Below, piece after piece: positions 1 through 7,997 of a DNA stretch of 64,000 bases; position 1 is the stretch's first letter, and every line of letters begins with the position of its first letter. Where the stretch lies: the NCBI GenBank assembly GCA_028695735.1, contig JAQVIJ010000001.1:175081-239080 (forward strand), written 5' to 3'. The position numbers were made by a program, and so were the translations under genes. The DNA comes from Deltaproteobacteria bacterium (GTDB lineage Bacteria; Desulfobacterota; Dissulfuribacteria; Dissulfuribacterales; DYLC01). A model generated the notes under the pieces. The model searched no databases. It had not been told where the DNA came from and saw nothing but the letters and a program-made list of their open reading frames with translations.

Positions 1-1009
1 CCAGAGAGAACCTCATGACCGCCATGGCGCAGGGGTGTTCTGAAGGCAACTCCCCTCCCAATACCGCCGGTGGCAAGGATGCCATGAGCCTAAAACGGCC
101 TTCGTACCTATTAACCACATCCTTCTCCAGGGCCGCGGCTGGAATAAACAAAATGGATTTAATCTGTGCACCCTCGGGCAGGGCCGGAAACAGGGCATGA
201 GGCGGTAAAAGGCTCACCACAGCGGACTTTTGCAGGTCTCCCTGTTTTTTGATCACTTTCGCCTCAAATCCACGAATAGCCTTATAAACCGGCGAGATGT
301 AAGCAGCGCCATCTGTTTCACTGGAGGCCTCCTGTTTTTTGATGCCAGGTTGGTCAAATGCAGGGGCAAAGAAAAACAGGATGTTCTTCATTCCTGTCTC
401 TGTGGCATAGGCCCGCAACAATACCTCTGTCTCATGATCTTCAGGTGTATCCTGCAACAGGACCAAAACCCGTTCCAGATTCGGCCCCATGGCCTTTAAA
501 AAGGCCTTAAACTCCTCAAAGGTATTGGATGCCAGCTGAAACGACCAGTTGTCAGCAGGGGCTGTCCCTGTCTTGTAGGTCAGGGAGGGGCTGTCAGTCA
601 AAAATACAGGCACAGAAGCGGATGCAGCATAATTCGACAAAGATTGCACGAATCTGGAATCAAAAGGCCCTATCAACAGAGTGACTCCGTTCTTTTCGGT
701 AAGGGTCTTGGCCTCATTCAAAACCACCTGTAACTCCGGTTGGACACAGCGCAGAATCGGTGTAATTCGGCACTTTTTACAGGATTCCATGGCGCACACG
801 CTGGAAACGGCCTGTTCCAGGGTCTTTTGAAGCAAAGGGCATAGCTGGTCATCCTGACTGGATACGATCACACCCACCTGCATCTCTCCTCTGCCGTCAT
901 CCTTGGCGACAAGTCCCATTATATCCGCCAGATCACGCTCAGCATCTGCATTGAATGCTGCGACAAACAACACACAAAAAATCGTAAGTAAAAAAGGCCT
1001 AATTTTCAC
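1..1009 (-). CDS. Periplasmic binding-protein-like exported protein (partial, C-terminus beyond window)
   Basis: An open frame runs from a GTG at 1009-1007 to the window edge, about 336 codons, without its stop. The GTG has a strong ribosome site (GGAGGC, 5 nt upstream). Residues 1-23 look like a signal peptide (KIRPFLLTIF, then small residues). The body has the alternating beta-alpha pattern of a type 1 periplasmic-binding fold: MQVGVIVSSQDD, LLIGPFDSRFV, VPVFLTDSPSL, VLVLLQDTPEDHE. This is the layout of Leu/Ile/Val-binding or LpoA-like proteins. It lies downstream of cpoB, separated by a hairpin, and no transporter genes are adjacent. An envelope or peptidoglycan-synthesis role like LpoA is possible from the Tol context, but that is inference. 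Confidence 0.7.
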   Translation of the reverse strand, partial: MKIRPFLLTIFCVLFVAAFNADAERDLADIMGLVAKDDGRGEMQVGVIVSSQDDQLCPLLQKTLEQAVSSVCAMESCKKCRITPILRCVQPELQVVLNEAKTLTEKNGVTLLIGPFDSRFVQSLSNYAASASVPVFLTDSPSLTYKTGTAPADNWSFQLASNTFEEFKAFLKAMGPNLERVLVLLQDTPEDHETEVLLRAYATETGMKNILFFFAPAFDQPGIKKQEASSETDGAAYISPVYKAIRGFEAKVIKKQGDLQKSAVVSLLPPHALFPALPEGAQIKSILFIPAAALEKDVVNRYEGRFRLMASLPPAVLGGELPSEHPCAMAVMRFSL

Positions 1010-1032
1010 TGACAGCCTCCTTGAAACACAAA

Positions 1033-1051
1033 GGGCGCTGTAAAAGCGCCC
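1033..1051 (-). terminator. Hairpin terminator after cpoB
   Basis: On the minus strand a 7-bp GC-rich stem (GGGCGCT / AGCGCCC) with a 5-nt loop is followed by TTTGTGTTT. It lies 33 nt past the cpoB stop and just before the next gene on the same strand, so it probably ends or attenuates the tol transcript. Confidence 0.65.
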
Positions 1052-1083
1052 ATTTTATGAAATCCCTTGAAATCACCACTCCC

Positions 1084-1938
1084 TTATTTGAATTTGGCCA
1101 GTTCTTTTTGTGCCACAGGGGCCTGTTCGCTTTTCGGATATTGTTTCAGCAACTTCTCATAGAGGATCTTTGCGCTCTGCTTGTCCCCTAACTTTTCAAA
1201 GGACATGGCCTGTTTCAGAAGTGCCGCAGGTGCCTTGTTACTTTTGGAAAATTTGCTTATGACCTTCTGATATTCCAAAATGGCCTCCTCATAACGCCCC
1301 ATTCCGAATTCACAATCCCCCAGCCAGAAATAGGCACTGTCCAGCTTGTCTCCGTTGGGGTTCTTGTCGATATAGACCTGAAAAGACTTTTTGGCCTCCT
1401 TGAAATCCTTTTGCTTGTACAACTCCACACCACGGTCATAGGGATTGACCTCTTTCACTGGAGCAGGGGCAGGGGGTGCCACCACAGGTGCACCGGTCTG
1501 TACCGGCGCAGTTACTTTACGGCCATCATCCGGTATCTCCGGACCAACTGGTGCCATGGCCTCGTTCATCATTTTGTTACGCTCGTTGATCTTGTCTATC
1601 TGTTCCTTGACCTCGCTGGCAAAACGCATGACCTCCTGTTTATCCTGCTTGTTTCTATACTCGATCTGCTCTATCAAACCATTCAAACGCAGTATCTCCG
1701 CCTCCACCTGCTCCACCCTGTTATATAAATCTGCCTGGCCGCTTTTAAGGGTCATAGCCTGCTCGCCCTGCATGGCATTGATCTTCTTGTTCAATGAGGC
1801 GTTCTCCAGCACAAGACCGTCGATTCTGCGTTCAAGCATGGCCACCTTATCCTGCGGCGCACAATTGGCCAGAAAAACCGGCAGGCAAATACCGATGACA
1901 CCCAGTAGTTTTTTGTTTAAGATGAGGGACATGGACAT
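1084..1938 (-). CDS. cpoB: Tol-Pal system TPR protein CpoB/YbgF, probable lipoprotein
   Basis: CpoB binds TolA and coordinates peptidoglycan synthesis with outer-membrane constriction in enterobacteria. This 284-residue protein has the expected layout: signal region, a coiled-coil segment (about residues 30-120, rich in Leu/Lys/Glu) that would trimerise, a Pro-rich linker (about 125-160), and C-terminal TPRs (about 165-284) starting at NPYDRGVELYKQKDFKEA. The signal ends in a lipobox (FLANC, Cys26), so it is probably lipidated, unlike the E. coli protein. The start has AGGAGT just upstream; a second in-frame ATG two codons later is equally possible. It follows tolB after 175 nt that hold no pal gene. 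Confidence 0.9.
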   Translation of the reverse strand: MSMSLILNKKLLGVIGICLPVFLANCAPQDKVAMLERRIDGLVLENASLNKKINAMQGEQAMTLKSGQADLYNRVEQVEAEILRLNGLIEQIEYRNKQDKQEVMRFASEVKEQIDKINERNKMMNEAMAPVGPEIPDDGRKVTAPVQTGAPVVAPPAPAPVKEVNPYDRGVELYKQKDFKEAKKSFQVYIDKNPNGDKLDSAYFWLGDCEFGMGRYEEAILEYQKVISKFSKSNKAPAALLKQAMSFEKLGDKQSAKILYEKLLKQYPKSEQAPVAQKELAKFK

Positions 1939-2113
1939 ACTCCTATTACTTAAAATTTAACCACTCCAAACATTGATAATTTCATGGGTTCCTTGGAAAA
2001 TAAACCATTACCGTCTTGTATCACATATCATACTGCATTTAGCGCAAAATACCAGATAGGGAGCCTTGAAAAATTGGAATTCTCGTCCAAAAACAAGGCA
2101 CCCGATAGTTGAA

Positions 2114-3391
2114 TCATCTACTTGCATTGGGGCCCCAGGTCACATGACTCACCTCGCCATGCACCTGCGTCAGTAATCTCTGATTTGAACCATTGGAGTG
2201 CATCACAAACAAGGCCTTTCTACCCAAACGGCTGGAGATGAAGAGTATCTGGCGGCCGTCAGGCGACCACACAGGCGCCTCGTTATTGGCACCATCCGTG
2301 AGAAAAGTGGGGTCTCCACCCTCAGGGGAGATGGTGCAGATCTGAAAATGCCCGTTGGTCCTCGTGGTGTAAGTAATCAGATTGCCCTTTGGAGACCACT
2401 GGGGATCGGTATTGTATGAGCCGGAATAGGTCAGCCTTCTCACAGAACGGCTGGCCATATCCAACACATAGATATTGGGAGAGCCGCCTCTATCCGACAC
2501 AAAGGCCAGCTTGGTGCCATCAGGAGACCAGGTGGGCGAGACATCCATGCCAGGCCCATGGGTCAATTTTTCCAAGACATTCCCTGCAGTATCAATGAGA
2601 TAGATACATGGACTGCCGTCTTTGCTGAGGGATACCGCTATTCTCCGTCCATCCGGATGCCAAGCAGGCGAGATATTCAGGCCGGGATGGGCACTGATCT
2701 GACGGGCATTGTCCACCCCAAGGTCCTTCAGGTACAACTGGGGCTTGCCGTGCCGGTATGAGGTATAGACCAATTGTCTGCCATTGGGAGAGATGCGCGG
2801 GGAGATGGCCAGAGAGCGCTCAGCGGTCTCCCTTCGAATGCCGGAACCATCGAAATCAGCGGAATATATGTCCTTGAAACGACCCTCTGTCACAGAAAAG
2901 GCAATCTTGGACAGGCTCAGGCCATGCTCTCCTGTGAGATAAAAGACGATTTCATCACAGAATTGGTGGGCTACCCCCCTGAAATCCGCTGTCTGAGTCT
3001 TGTATTGCCGGCTCAAGACCACGCTGTCAGTCCCCACATCCAAAAGCTGGTAATCCACCACCATATTCTGGCCGCTTACATAGACACCACCCTTGGCCAC
3101 ATAATCCAACCCAAAGGAGCGCCAGTTGGCATCAGGTCTGCCGCCGTACTCCCTCTGGTCCAACACAGCAAAAAATCCATGAAAATTCAGGTCATTGGAT
3201 AACACATCGGATATCTTGCGGCCCAGGGACTCGGCTTCAAATCCAGCCGGCATGGCAGTGAGAGGCGGGGCTGCAATGGGGATCTTGCGCAGACCAGGGG
3301 ACGTAATGTCCACATATATCTTTGCATTTCCCGCAGTAGTCAAGATTAACGTGCTCACCAACAACAAAAAACTCAAAAAAAATCTATTCAT
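2114..3391 (-). CDS. tolB: Tol-Pal system beta-propeller protein TolB
   Basis: TolB is the periplasmic partner of TolA and Pal. It has 425 residues from the chosen start. An upstream ATG would add 16 residues, but the start at 3391 is preceded by AGAGGTG and gives a clean signal peptide (MNRFFLSFLLLVSTLILTTA). Residues about 24-160 form the N-terminal domain, and the rest is a six-bladed propeller with repeated SPDG/SPKG/HPDG turns (ISPNGRQLVYTS, WHPDGRRIAVS, WSPDGTKLAFVS, WSPKGNLITYT, WSPDGRQILFIS). It lies between tolA and cpoB on the same strand. Its normal partner Pal is not encoded next to it. Confidence 0.95.
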   Translation of the reverse strand: MNRFFLSFLLLVSTLILTTAGNAKIYVDITSPGLRKIPIAAPPLTAMPAGFEAESLGRKISDVLSNDLNFHGFFAVLDQREYGGRPDANWRSFGLDYVAKGGVYVSGQNMVVDYQLLDVGTDSVVLSRQYKTQTADFRGVAHQFCDEIVFYLTGEHGLSLSKIAFSVTEGRFKDIYSADFDGSGIRRETAERSLAISPRISPNGRQLVYTSYRHGKPQLYLKDLGVDNARQISAHPGLNISPAWHPDGRRIAVSLSKDGSPCIYLIDTAGNVLEKLTHGPGMDVSPTWSPDGTKLAFVSDRGGSPNIYVLDMASRSVRRLTYSGSYNTDPQWSPKGNLITYTTRTNGHFQICTISPEGGDPTFLTDGANNEAPVWSPDGRQILFISSRLGRKALFVMHSNGSNQRLLTQVHGEVSHVTWGPNASR

Positions 3392-3493
3392 CACAACACC
3401 TCTTTTTACTTTACTCAATTCTATACTCAAGACAGACACGAGCCTGCCTCATAGTCTCAGTTAATTTCAGCCATCGGAAACACTGCATATTCA

Positions 3494-4594
3494 TCACCTG
3501 GTTACACCCTTTGGCGTAAACTTGAGTTCAATCCCCTCCAAGGCATCCTTGACCAAGGCATCCGGCGGCACAGGAAGGGGATTGGCCGCCTGCACGGCCT
3601 TGAGAGCGGTCTGGTCAAACAAGGAATTTTTGGAACGCTCTATCAATCTGACATCCTTTATGGAACCATCCCGAGTGATCTTTACCTCCACTATACAAAA
3701 GAGGCCGCCTTTTTGTTGCAAATCGTCAGGCAGTGCCCAGCGTCTCTGCACAGCCTCTGCAATGGCACCCACATAGGCAGACAGCACATCCGCTCCCCGA
3801 GACACAAACCCTGTCTGCCCACGGCTCTGGGCCTCACCCATCTGACCGGAACGGGCGCCCGCCTTGGCCTCAAGGGCGGCCAGTTTGGCCTGCAAGGCCT
3901 TTTCAGACAACTGTCCCTCCATTGCCCCGATCTTGTCCAGGACCTGCTTCTCCTTGGCCGCACTTTCGATCTGTTTCAGTTTGTTTTCAAGCTGACGTTC
4001 CTGTGCTACCTTCTGCTGTATCTTCTCTATCTCCTTTGCCACATCCTTTGGAGGCACCTCTGGTTTAGGCTCGGGCTTGGGCTCTGGTTTGGGCTCTGGT
4101 TTGGGCTCCGGCTTGGGTGGTTCGGGCTTCTTCGGCTCAGGCTTGGGGGCCAAAGACACCTCTTCTTTGGGCGCAGGTTTTGGCGGTTCCGGTTTGGGCT
4201 CTGGTTTGGGTTCGGGCTTGGGAGCAGGCTTGGGTGGCTCCGGCTTGGGTGGTTCGGGCTTGGGTGGTTCGGGCTTGGGCTCGGGTTTTGGTGGAGGTGG
4301 AGGGCTGACCTCTTTTTTGGGCTCAGGTTTAGGCGTGACAGGCTGTTCCGCAGGCCTTTCCTTTACAGCCCCGCCCTCCTCTGATTTCTGCTCCAGGGGT
4401 TGACCCTTTTGTGCCTGGGGCAGGGATGCCACATCAAAAAGGGTCACATTCTGCACCATGGGCACGGTAAGCGTCCGCTTCCAGAAAAAATTCACAGCCA
4501 CCGATATGACCACGATAAAAACATGAATGAAGATGGCGCTGGCTAAGGCCAGATACCAACCCTCATCTCTCTGTCCGAACGCCCTTCGCGTCAT
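3494..4594 (-). CDS. tolA: TolA-type energy transducer with TonB C-terminal domain
   Basis: TolA links the TolQR motor in the inner membrane to the outer membrane. This 366-residue version has one N-terminal membrane helix (about residues 13-38), a very long Pro/Lys/Glu tract (about 75-185, built from KPEP and PPKP units), a charged coiled-coil stretch (about 185-250, KEIEKIQQKVAQERQ), and a C-terminal TonB/TolA domain (about 265-366, with the RDGSIKDVRLIERS segment). Enterobacterial TolA instead has a long Ala/Lys-rich helix, so the linker here is probably extended polyproline, as in TonB. The start overlaps tolR by 32 nt, which implies translational coupling. Confidence 0.92.
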   Translation of the reverse strand: MTRRAFGQRDEGWYLALASAIFIHVFIVVISVAVNFFWKRTLTVPMVQNVTLFDVASLPQAQKGQPLEQKSEEGGAVKERPAEQPVTPKPEPKKEVSPPPPPKPEPKPEPPKPEPPKPEPPKPAPKPEPKPEPKPEPPKPAPKEEVSLAPKPEPKKPEPPKPEPKPEPKPEPKPEPKPEVPPKDVAKEIEKIQQKVAQERQLENKLKQIESAAKEKQVLDKIGAMEGQLSEKALQAKLAALEAKAGARSGQMGEAQSRGQTGFVSRGADVLSAYVGAIAEAVQRRWALPDDLQQKGGLFCIVEVKITRDGSIKDVRLIERSKNSLFDQTALKAVQAANPLPVPPDALVKDALEGIELKFTPKGVTR

Positions 4595-5021
4595 AACGCT
4601 CCCTTTTTAGATGTTCCGTGGGATCCGTGACCAGACCCAAATCCTGAATGCCTGCGGTACGCACAGCGGCCACCACAGCGGCCACCAGCCCATATGCCAC
4701 ATCCTTATCTGCCCGCAACAAGACCTGTGAGGTCTCGCCCCTGGCCTTCATCTGGGAAAGTCTCTGGACAAGGCCGGCCTCATTCACCATATCCTTGTTC
4801 AAATATATCTGGCCTGCGGCATTCAATGTAATCACCACAGGGTCCTGTTTTTGAGGCAGGGGCTTGGCTGTGGCATTGGGCAGCTTGACATCCAGTCCGG
4901 CTGTCATCATGGGCGCCGTGACCATAAATATAATGAGCAGAACCAACATGACATCCACCAAGGGGGTCACGTTGATCTCCGACATATAGGAACCTCTCTT
5001 GGAGGGAGACGACATACCCAT
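4563..5021 (-). CDS. tolR: Biopolymer transport protein TolR/ExbD family
   Basis: TolR couples proton flow through TolQR to TolA movement. The protein has 152 residues: a short cytoplasmic start, one membrane helix (about 20-40) carrying the conserved proton-path Asp (TPLVDVMLVLLIIF, Asp23), and a periplasmic domain. The C-terminal half contains the family pattern VLLRADKDVAYGLVAAVVAAVRTAG. The start at 5021 gives MGMSSPSKRG; the Met two codons later could be used instead. It lies 2 nt after tolQ and overlaps tolA. Confidence 0.93.
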   Translation of the reverse strand: MGMSSPSKRGSYMSEINVTPLVDVMLVLLIIFMVTAPMMTAGLDVKLPNATAKPLPQKQDPVVITLNAAGQIYLNKDMVNEAGLVQRLSQMKARGETSQVLLRADKDVAYGLVAAVVAAVRTAGIQDLGLVTDPTEHLKRERYDAKGVRTER

Positions 5022-5023
5022 GG

Positions 5024-5755
5024 CTATTCGTCTCCGGATTGACCCTGGCTGCCGGCACGGGAGGTGCGGGGCAAGAGCCTTCTCTCCACCAGATTGATAA
5101 AATCGCCAGCAAACCCCTGTAGCTTGCCTTCAAGCCTGGAGAGCTGGCTCATGAACATGTTAAAGGCGATGACAGCAGGTATGGCGGCTGCAAGGCCTGT
5201 GGCCGTGGCCACCAATGCCTCGGAGATACCAGGGGCTACTGTGGCCAGATTGGCCGAGCCTTGAGCACCTATATCATGAAAGCTGCGCATGATCCCCCAA
5301 ACCGTGCCGAATAGACCTATGAAAGGCCCTGCATTGCCGATGGTAGCCAAAATTGGCAGGGCGAATTCCAGATTGGTCAATTCTTCCTTTATCCCCTTTT
5401 GCAGACTTCGCTCCAGGGAATCTATCCAGATCTTGTGGCTCAGATTGATCCCCAGATTCTTGGCCGTATCCTGTAGATTCTTAAGCTCCTCATAACCTGC
5501 CAAAAACACTCCGGCCATGGGCGCAGCCAGCATCTTTCTGGCCTTGGTCTGTATCTGAGGCAGGCTGTCAGTACCCCAAAATATGTCTTCAAACTCCTCA
5601 TTCGCCCTGTTTAACTGCCTAAAACGCCTGATCTTGGCAAAGATAATGGTCCAGCACAGAAGTGAGCAGAGGATCAGGGAGATCAGAACCCCCTGTACCA
5701 CCGGACCGGAACCGAGCACCATACTCCAAATACTTGCTGTTGCCTCCACTTGCAT
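5024..5755 (-). CDS. tolQ: Biopolymer transport protein TolQ/ExbB family
   Basis: TolQ forms the inner-membrane proton channel with TolR. The 243-residue protein has three membrane helices at about 18-40, 133-157 and 180-202, with the large cytoplasmic loop between the first two. The signature region ATIGNAGPFIGLFGTVWGIM and the following ATVAPGISEALVATATGLAAAIPAV are typical of the family. The gene starts 14 nt after the mqnD stop and leads the tolQRAB-cpoB run, so the tol genes may be read through from the menaquinone genes. Confidence 0.94.
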   Translation of the reverse strand: MQVEATASIWSMVLGSGPVVQGVLISLILCSLLCWTIIFAKIRRFRQLNRANEEFEDIFWGTDSLPQIQTKARKMLAAPMAGVFLAGYEELKNLQDTAKNLGINLSHKIWIDSLERSLQKGIKEELTNLEFALPILATIGNAGPFIGLFGTVWGIMRSFHDIGAQGSANLATVAPGISEALVATATGLAAAIPAVIAFNMFMSQLSRLEGKLQGFAGDFINLVERRLLPRTSRAGSQGQSGDE

Positions 5756-5769
5756 ATACCGTTACCTTC

Positions 5770-6600
5770 TCAAATCAAAATATGTGCAGAAGAACCGGGC
5801 CAAAGTCCCAGCTCTCTACCCAGATTCACCAGATATTCTACTGCCTTTCTGCCGTCTTGACCCAAATCCACTGTCCATGAAGTCACATAGAGCGCAATAT
5901 GCTGTTTCATGACATTCACATCCATCTCCTGGGCATGTTGCCTCACAAAGGCCATGGGCTCCTCTCTGTGAGACCGGGCATACAAAACACTGATTTTAAG
6001 CGTCTCGTTTAGGTCCTGCAAGACACTCTCCGCCAGATGCCTTTTAGCCACTATTCCACCCAGTGGTATGGGCAAGCCTGTCTGCCTTTCCCACCACTCA
6101 CCCAGGTCCACCACACACTGAAGCCCATAAAGACCATAGGTAAATCGCGTCTCATGGATTATGACCCCTGCATCCACTTGGCCTTGAGAAACAGCCTCGA
6201 CTATTCGGTCAAAGGGCATACTCACGGTGTTCACTCCTCCGTTCATATACAGCCTCAAAAGCAGGGCCGCAGTGGTGTGCTCGCCTGGAATTGCAACCCT
6301 TAAACCCCTCAAGTCCTCAACTGTCAAGGGTTTTTTTGCCACTATCAAAGGACCGCACTCCCTGCCCAGCGCACTTCCTGAAGGCAACAGCACATAGTCC
6401 TTCAAGATATGGCCCAAGACACCAAAAGAGACCTTGGTCATTGCCAAACGGCCTTGAAGCGCCCATTGATTCAGACACTCCACATCAGCCATGTGCGGCT
6501 CTATGGCAAAAGGCATGGGAATTTTATTGTGTAACATGGCATAGAAGCTGAAAGTATCGTTGGGACAAGGGGAAAGCCCAAAGGAAATGACCTTATTCAT
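5770..6600 (-). CDS. mqnD: 1,4-dihydroxy-6-naphthoate synthase
   Basis: MqnD cleaves cyclic dehypoxanthinyl futalosine to 1,4-dihydroxy-6-naphthoate in the futalosine route to menaquinone. From the start at 6600 the protein has 276 residues, usual for the family, and begins MNKVISFGLSPCPNDTFSFY with the characteristic SPCPNDTF motif. GPLIVAKKPLTVEDLRGLRVAIPGEHTTA marks the periplasmic-binding-like fold. An upstream in-frame ATG at 6639 would add 13 residues that come from the inserted toxin-antitoxin segment; AGGTGG precedes the ATG at 6600, so that start is preferred. The first 17 nt of the gene recur at the end of mqnB. Confidence 0.93.
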   Translation of the reverse strand: MNKVISFGLSPCPNDTFSFYAMLHNKIPMPFAIEPHMADVECLNQWALQGRLAMTKVSFGVLGHILKDYVLLPSGSALGRECGPLIVAKKPLTVEDLRGLRVAIPGEHTTAALLLRLYMNGGVNTVSMPFDRIVEAVSQGQVDAGVIIHETRFTYGLYGLQCVVDLGEWWERQTGLPIPLGGIVAKRHLAESVLQDLNETLKISVLYARSHREEPMAFVRQHAQEMDVNVMKQHIALYVTSWTVDLGQDGRKAVEYLVNLGRELGLWPGSSAHILI

Positions 6601-6603
6601 GTA
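6584..6603. repeat. 20-bp direct repeat, copy 1 (start of mqnD)
   Basis: GAAATGACCTTATTCATGTA is identical to 7317-7336. On the minus strand this copy contains the mqnD start codon and codons 1-5. Similarity continues imperfectly for a few bases on either side. The two copies bracket the toxin-antitoxin module. Confidence 0.95.
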
Positions 6604-6692
6604 CGATAACCACCTGCAACTCAATAGGAACATGGGCACGGAATCGCCGTAACACTATTCGAATATAGTTATTTATCGGCTGAAACTGCATG

Positions 6693-6992
6693 TCAGTGGC
6701 TACGCAGCTTTTCCACGATGCCCCCTGTCACATACTGATGCAAAATGTTGGCAATAAGTGTTTGATATGATATCCCCGTAGCAGCCGCCTTCTCGCGAAG
6801 GGCCTTAAGGTCCTCTGGCGGCAGGGCAATGCTGACCAATCCCATTGATTCAAAGATGGAAGTGGCATAAGATTGATATTGACGCAATTTCTCTTGCAAT
6901 CTGGTAACGGACTGCCATTCATCCCGCTCATAGGATTCCAGCAATTCCTGCTCTCCTGGTTCTAATTTCAAGTTGTGGTTCATTTCGTTCAT
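6693..6992 (-). CDS. CopG-family antitoxin of a BrnT-type toxin-antitoxin pair
   Basis: About 99 residues. The C-terminal part (VSIALPPEDLKALREKAAATGISYQTLIANILHQYV) has the ribbon-helix-helix pattern of the CopG-type antitoxins that accompany BrnT-like toxins: a beta strand, then two helices. The N-terminal part (LEPGEQELLESYERDEW) would bind the toxin. The toxin stop and the ATG at 6992 overlap as ATGA. A second ATG at 6983 has GGGGAG at a better distance (9 nt) and may be the real start. Such antitoxins normally repress their own operon. The gene lies inside the 20-bp repeat pair between mqnB and mqnD. Confidence 0.85.
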   Translation of the reverse strand: MNEMNHNLKLEPGEQELLESYERDEWQSVTRLQEKLRQYQSYATSIFESMGLVSIALPPEDLKALREKAAATGISYQTLIANILHQYVTGGIVEKLRSH

Positions 6993-7261
6993 CTCCCCAG
7001 ATATTTTTTTGTCGCCTTGCGACTCGGAATGATTGTCTTCAAAAAGATCTCCTCCTCTGACTCCAGGAATGGGACAAGCCACGCATAATCATGGATTTTG
7101 ACGATAAAAATACGTTGCCCCTTATATTTTTCCACATGTGGATGCTCAACGATATCGAGCAAATCGCCAGTTGCAATGTGCAGAATTACCTCTTCAAACG
7201 ACACACCCCGCTCAGCCTTAAGCAGTTTATTCTTTTCTTCATTCCAGGCGTAAATTTTCAT
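6989..7261 (-). CDS. BrnT-like ribonuclease toxin
   Basis: A 90-residue protein with the BrnT (COG2929-type) pattern: YAWNEEKNKLLKAERGVSFE at the start, then GQRIFIVKIHDYAWLVPFLE and a C-terminal basic stretch IIPSRKATKKYL. Family members are RNA-cleaving toxins neutralised by the antitoxin encoded just downstream. The first gene of the pair is the toxin, as usual for BrnT systems. There is no ribosome site before the ATG, and a promoter-like sequence ends about 5 nt upstream, so the message may be leaderless. Activity is inferred from family only. Confidence 0.85.
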   Translation of the reverse strand: MKIYAWNEEKNKLLKAERGVSFEEVILHIATGDLLDIVEHPHVEKYKGQRIFIVKIHDYAWLVPFLESEEEIFLKTIIPSRKATKKYLGR

Positions 7262-7266
7262 TATGT

Positions 7267-7294
7267 ATCATAATCTTGGGAATATATTTTTCAA
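7267..7294 (-). promoter_or_regulatory. Candidate sigma-70 promoter and operator of the toxin-antitoxin module
   Basis: On the minus strand TTGAAA (7294-7289), a 16-nt spacer, and TATGAT (7272-7267) precede the toxin ATG at 7261. A 7-bp inverted repeat (TATATTT / AAATATA, 7283-7299) overlaps the -35 region and could be an operator for the ribbon-helix-helix antitoxin. This was judged by eye only. Confidence 0.45.
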
Positions 7295-7316
7295 ATATAC
7301 CCCCTTTAGCCTTAAA

Positions 7317-7336
7317 GAAATGACCTTATTCATGTA
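7317..7336. repeat. 20-bp direct repeat, copy 2 (end of mqnB)
   Basis: Identical to 6584-6603. On the minus strand it contains the last codons and stop of mqnB (CAT GAA TAA), followed by what were the first codons of mqnD (ATG AAT AAG GTC ATT), now non-functional. Confidence 0.95.
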
Positions 7337-7997
7337 AAATAGCCCAGTTGCGACTAAAATTCATGAGAAATGCACCCAATACCTTCAGGCTGGACTGAAT
7401 CTGCCAGTTGGACCTGTCACAATCACCTGCCAGATTGCTGACAGCCCTCACCTCCAAAAGCGGAATGCCATAGAGTTCGCAGACCTGAGCTGCGGCCGCC
7501 CCCTCCATATTTTCCAAGGCGACTCGCCAGCGTGCTGCAATCAACTTAGCCCGCTCCATACTGCAAGAGACTCCACAAACAGTGGCCATATCCACCAGCT
7601 TTGCCTCACCCTTTGCTATGATTTCCTGAATACAACTGGACAACGAGGCATTCCAAGCCTTGAAGAGTTCAAAACGCAGACAATTGGCATCCTCAATGGG
7701 CTCCACATTCATTCCCTTACACCTGCCCATATCTGCATAGACCTCGCTTTGAGCCACACATACATCGCCTACCCCTACTCCCATGCCTTCATAGGCACCT
7801 GCCAGGCCTGCAAGCACCACCATGTGATATCGACGCCGCAAAAGGACCTGAGTGAGGAAGATGGCCGTAGAAACAGGACCAAAACCACAGACGCTGACCT
7901 CAAGGCCATGCAGCGAATGGTCTGATGAAAGCCCCATGCCATGCAGCTCCAAATGAGTTGGAGTGACCAGGAGGATATTTTTGCGAGGTGACATCAA
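7326..7997 (-). CDS. mqnB: Futalosine hydrolase
   Basis: MqnB removes hypoxanthine from futalosine in the alternative menaquinone pathway. The 223-residue protein is a nucleoside-phosphorylase-fold enzyme, with [12 protein letters not shown] at the start, [20 protein letters not shown] in the middle, and [30 protein letters not shown] near the end, where the Glu of ENMEGAA is the usual catalytic-site region. It overlaps the argG stop by 4 nt (ATGA type). Its 3' end contains a copy of the mqnD start, evidence that mqnB and mqnD once overlapped directly. Confidence 0.93.
   Translation of the reverse strand: MMSPRKNILLVTPTHLELHGMGLSSDHSLHGLEVSVCGFGPVSTAIFLTQVLLRRRYHMVVLAGLAGAYEGMGVGVGDVCVAQSEVYADMGRCKGMNVEPIEDANCLRFELFKAWNASLSSCIQEIIAKGEAKLVDMATVCGVSCSMERAKLIAARWRVALENMEGAAAAQVCELYGIPLLEVRAVSNLAGDCDRSNWQIQSSLKVLGAFLMNFSRNWAILHE

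Noticed and set aside
4077-4403. Plus-strand Gly-rich open frame opposite tolA (GSGLGSGLG repeats)
   Set aside because: It is the antisense shadow of the KPEP tract in tolA; tolA has clear domains and operon context.
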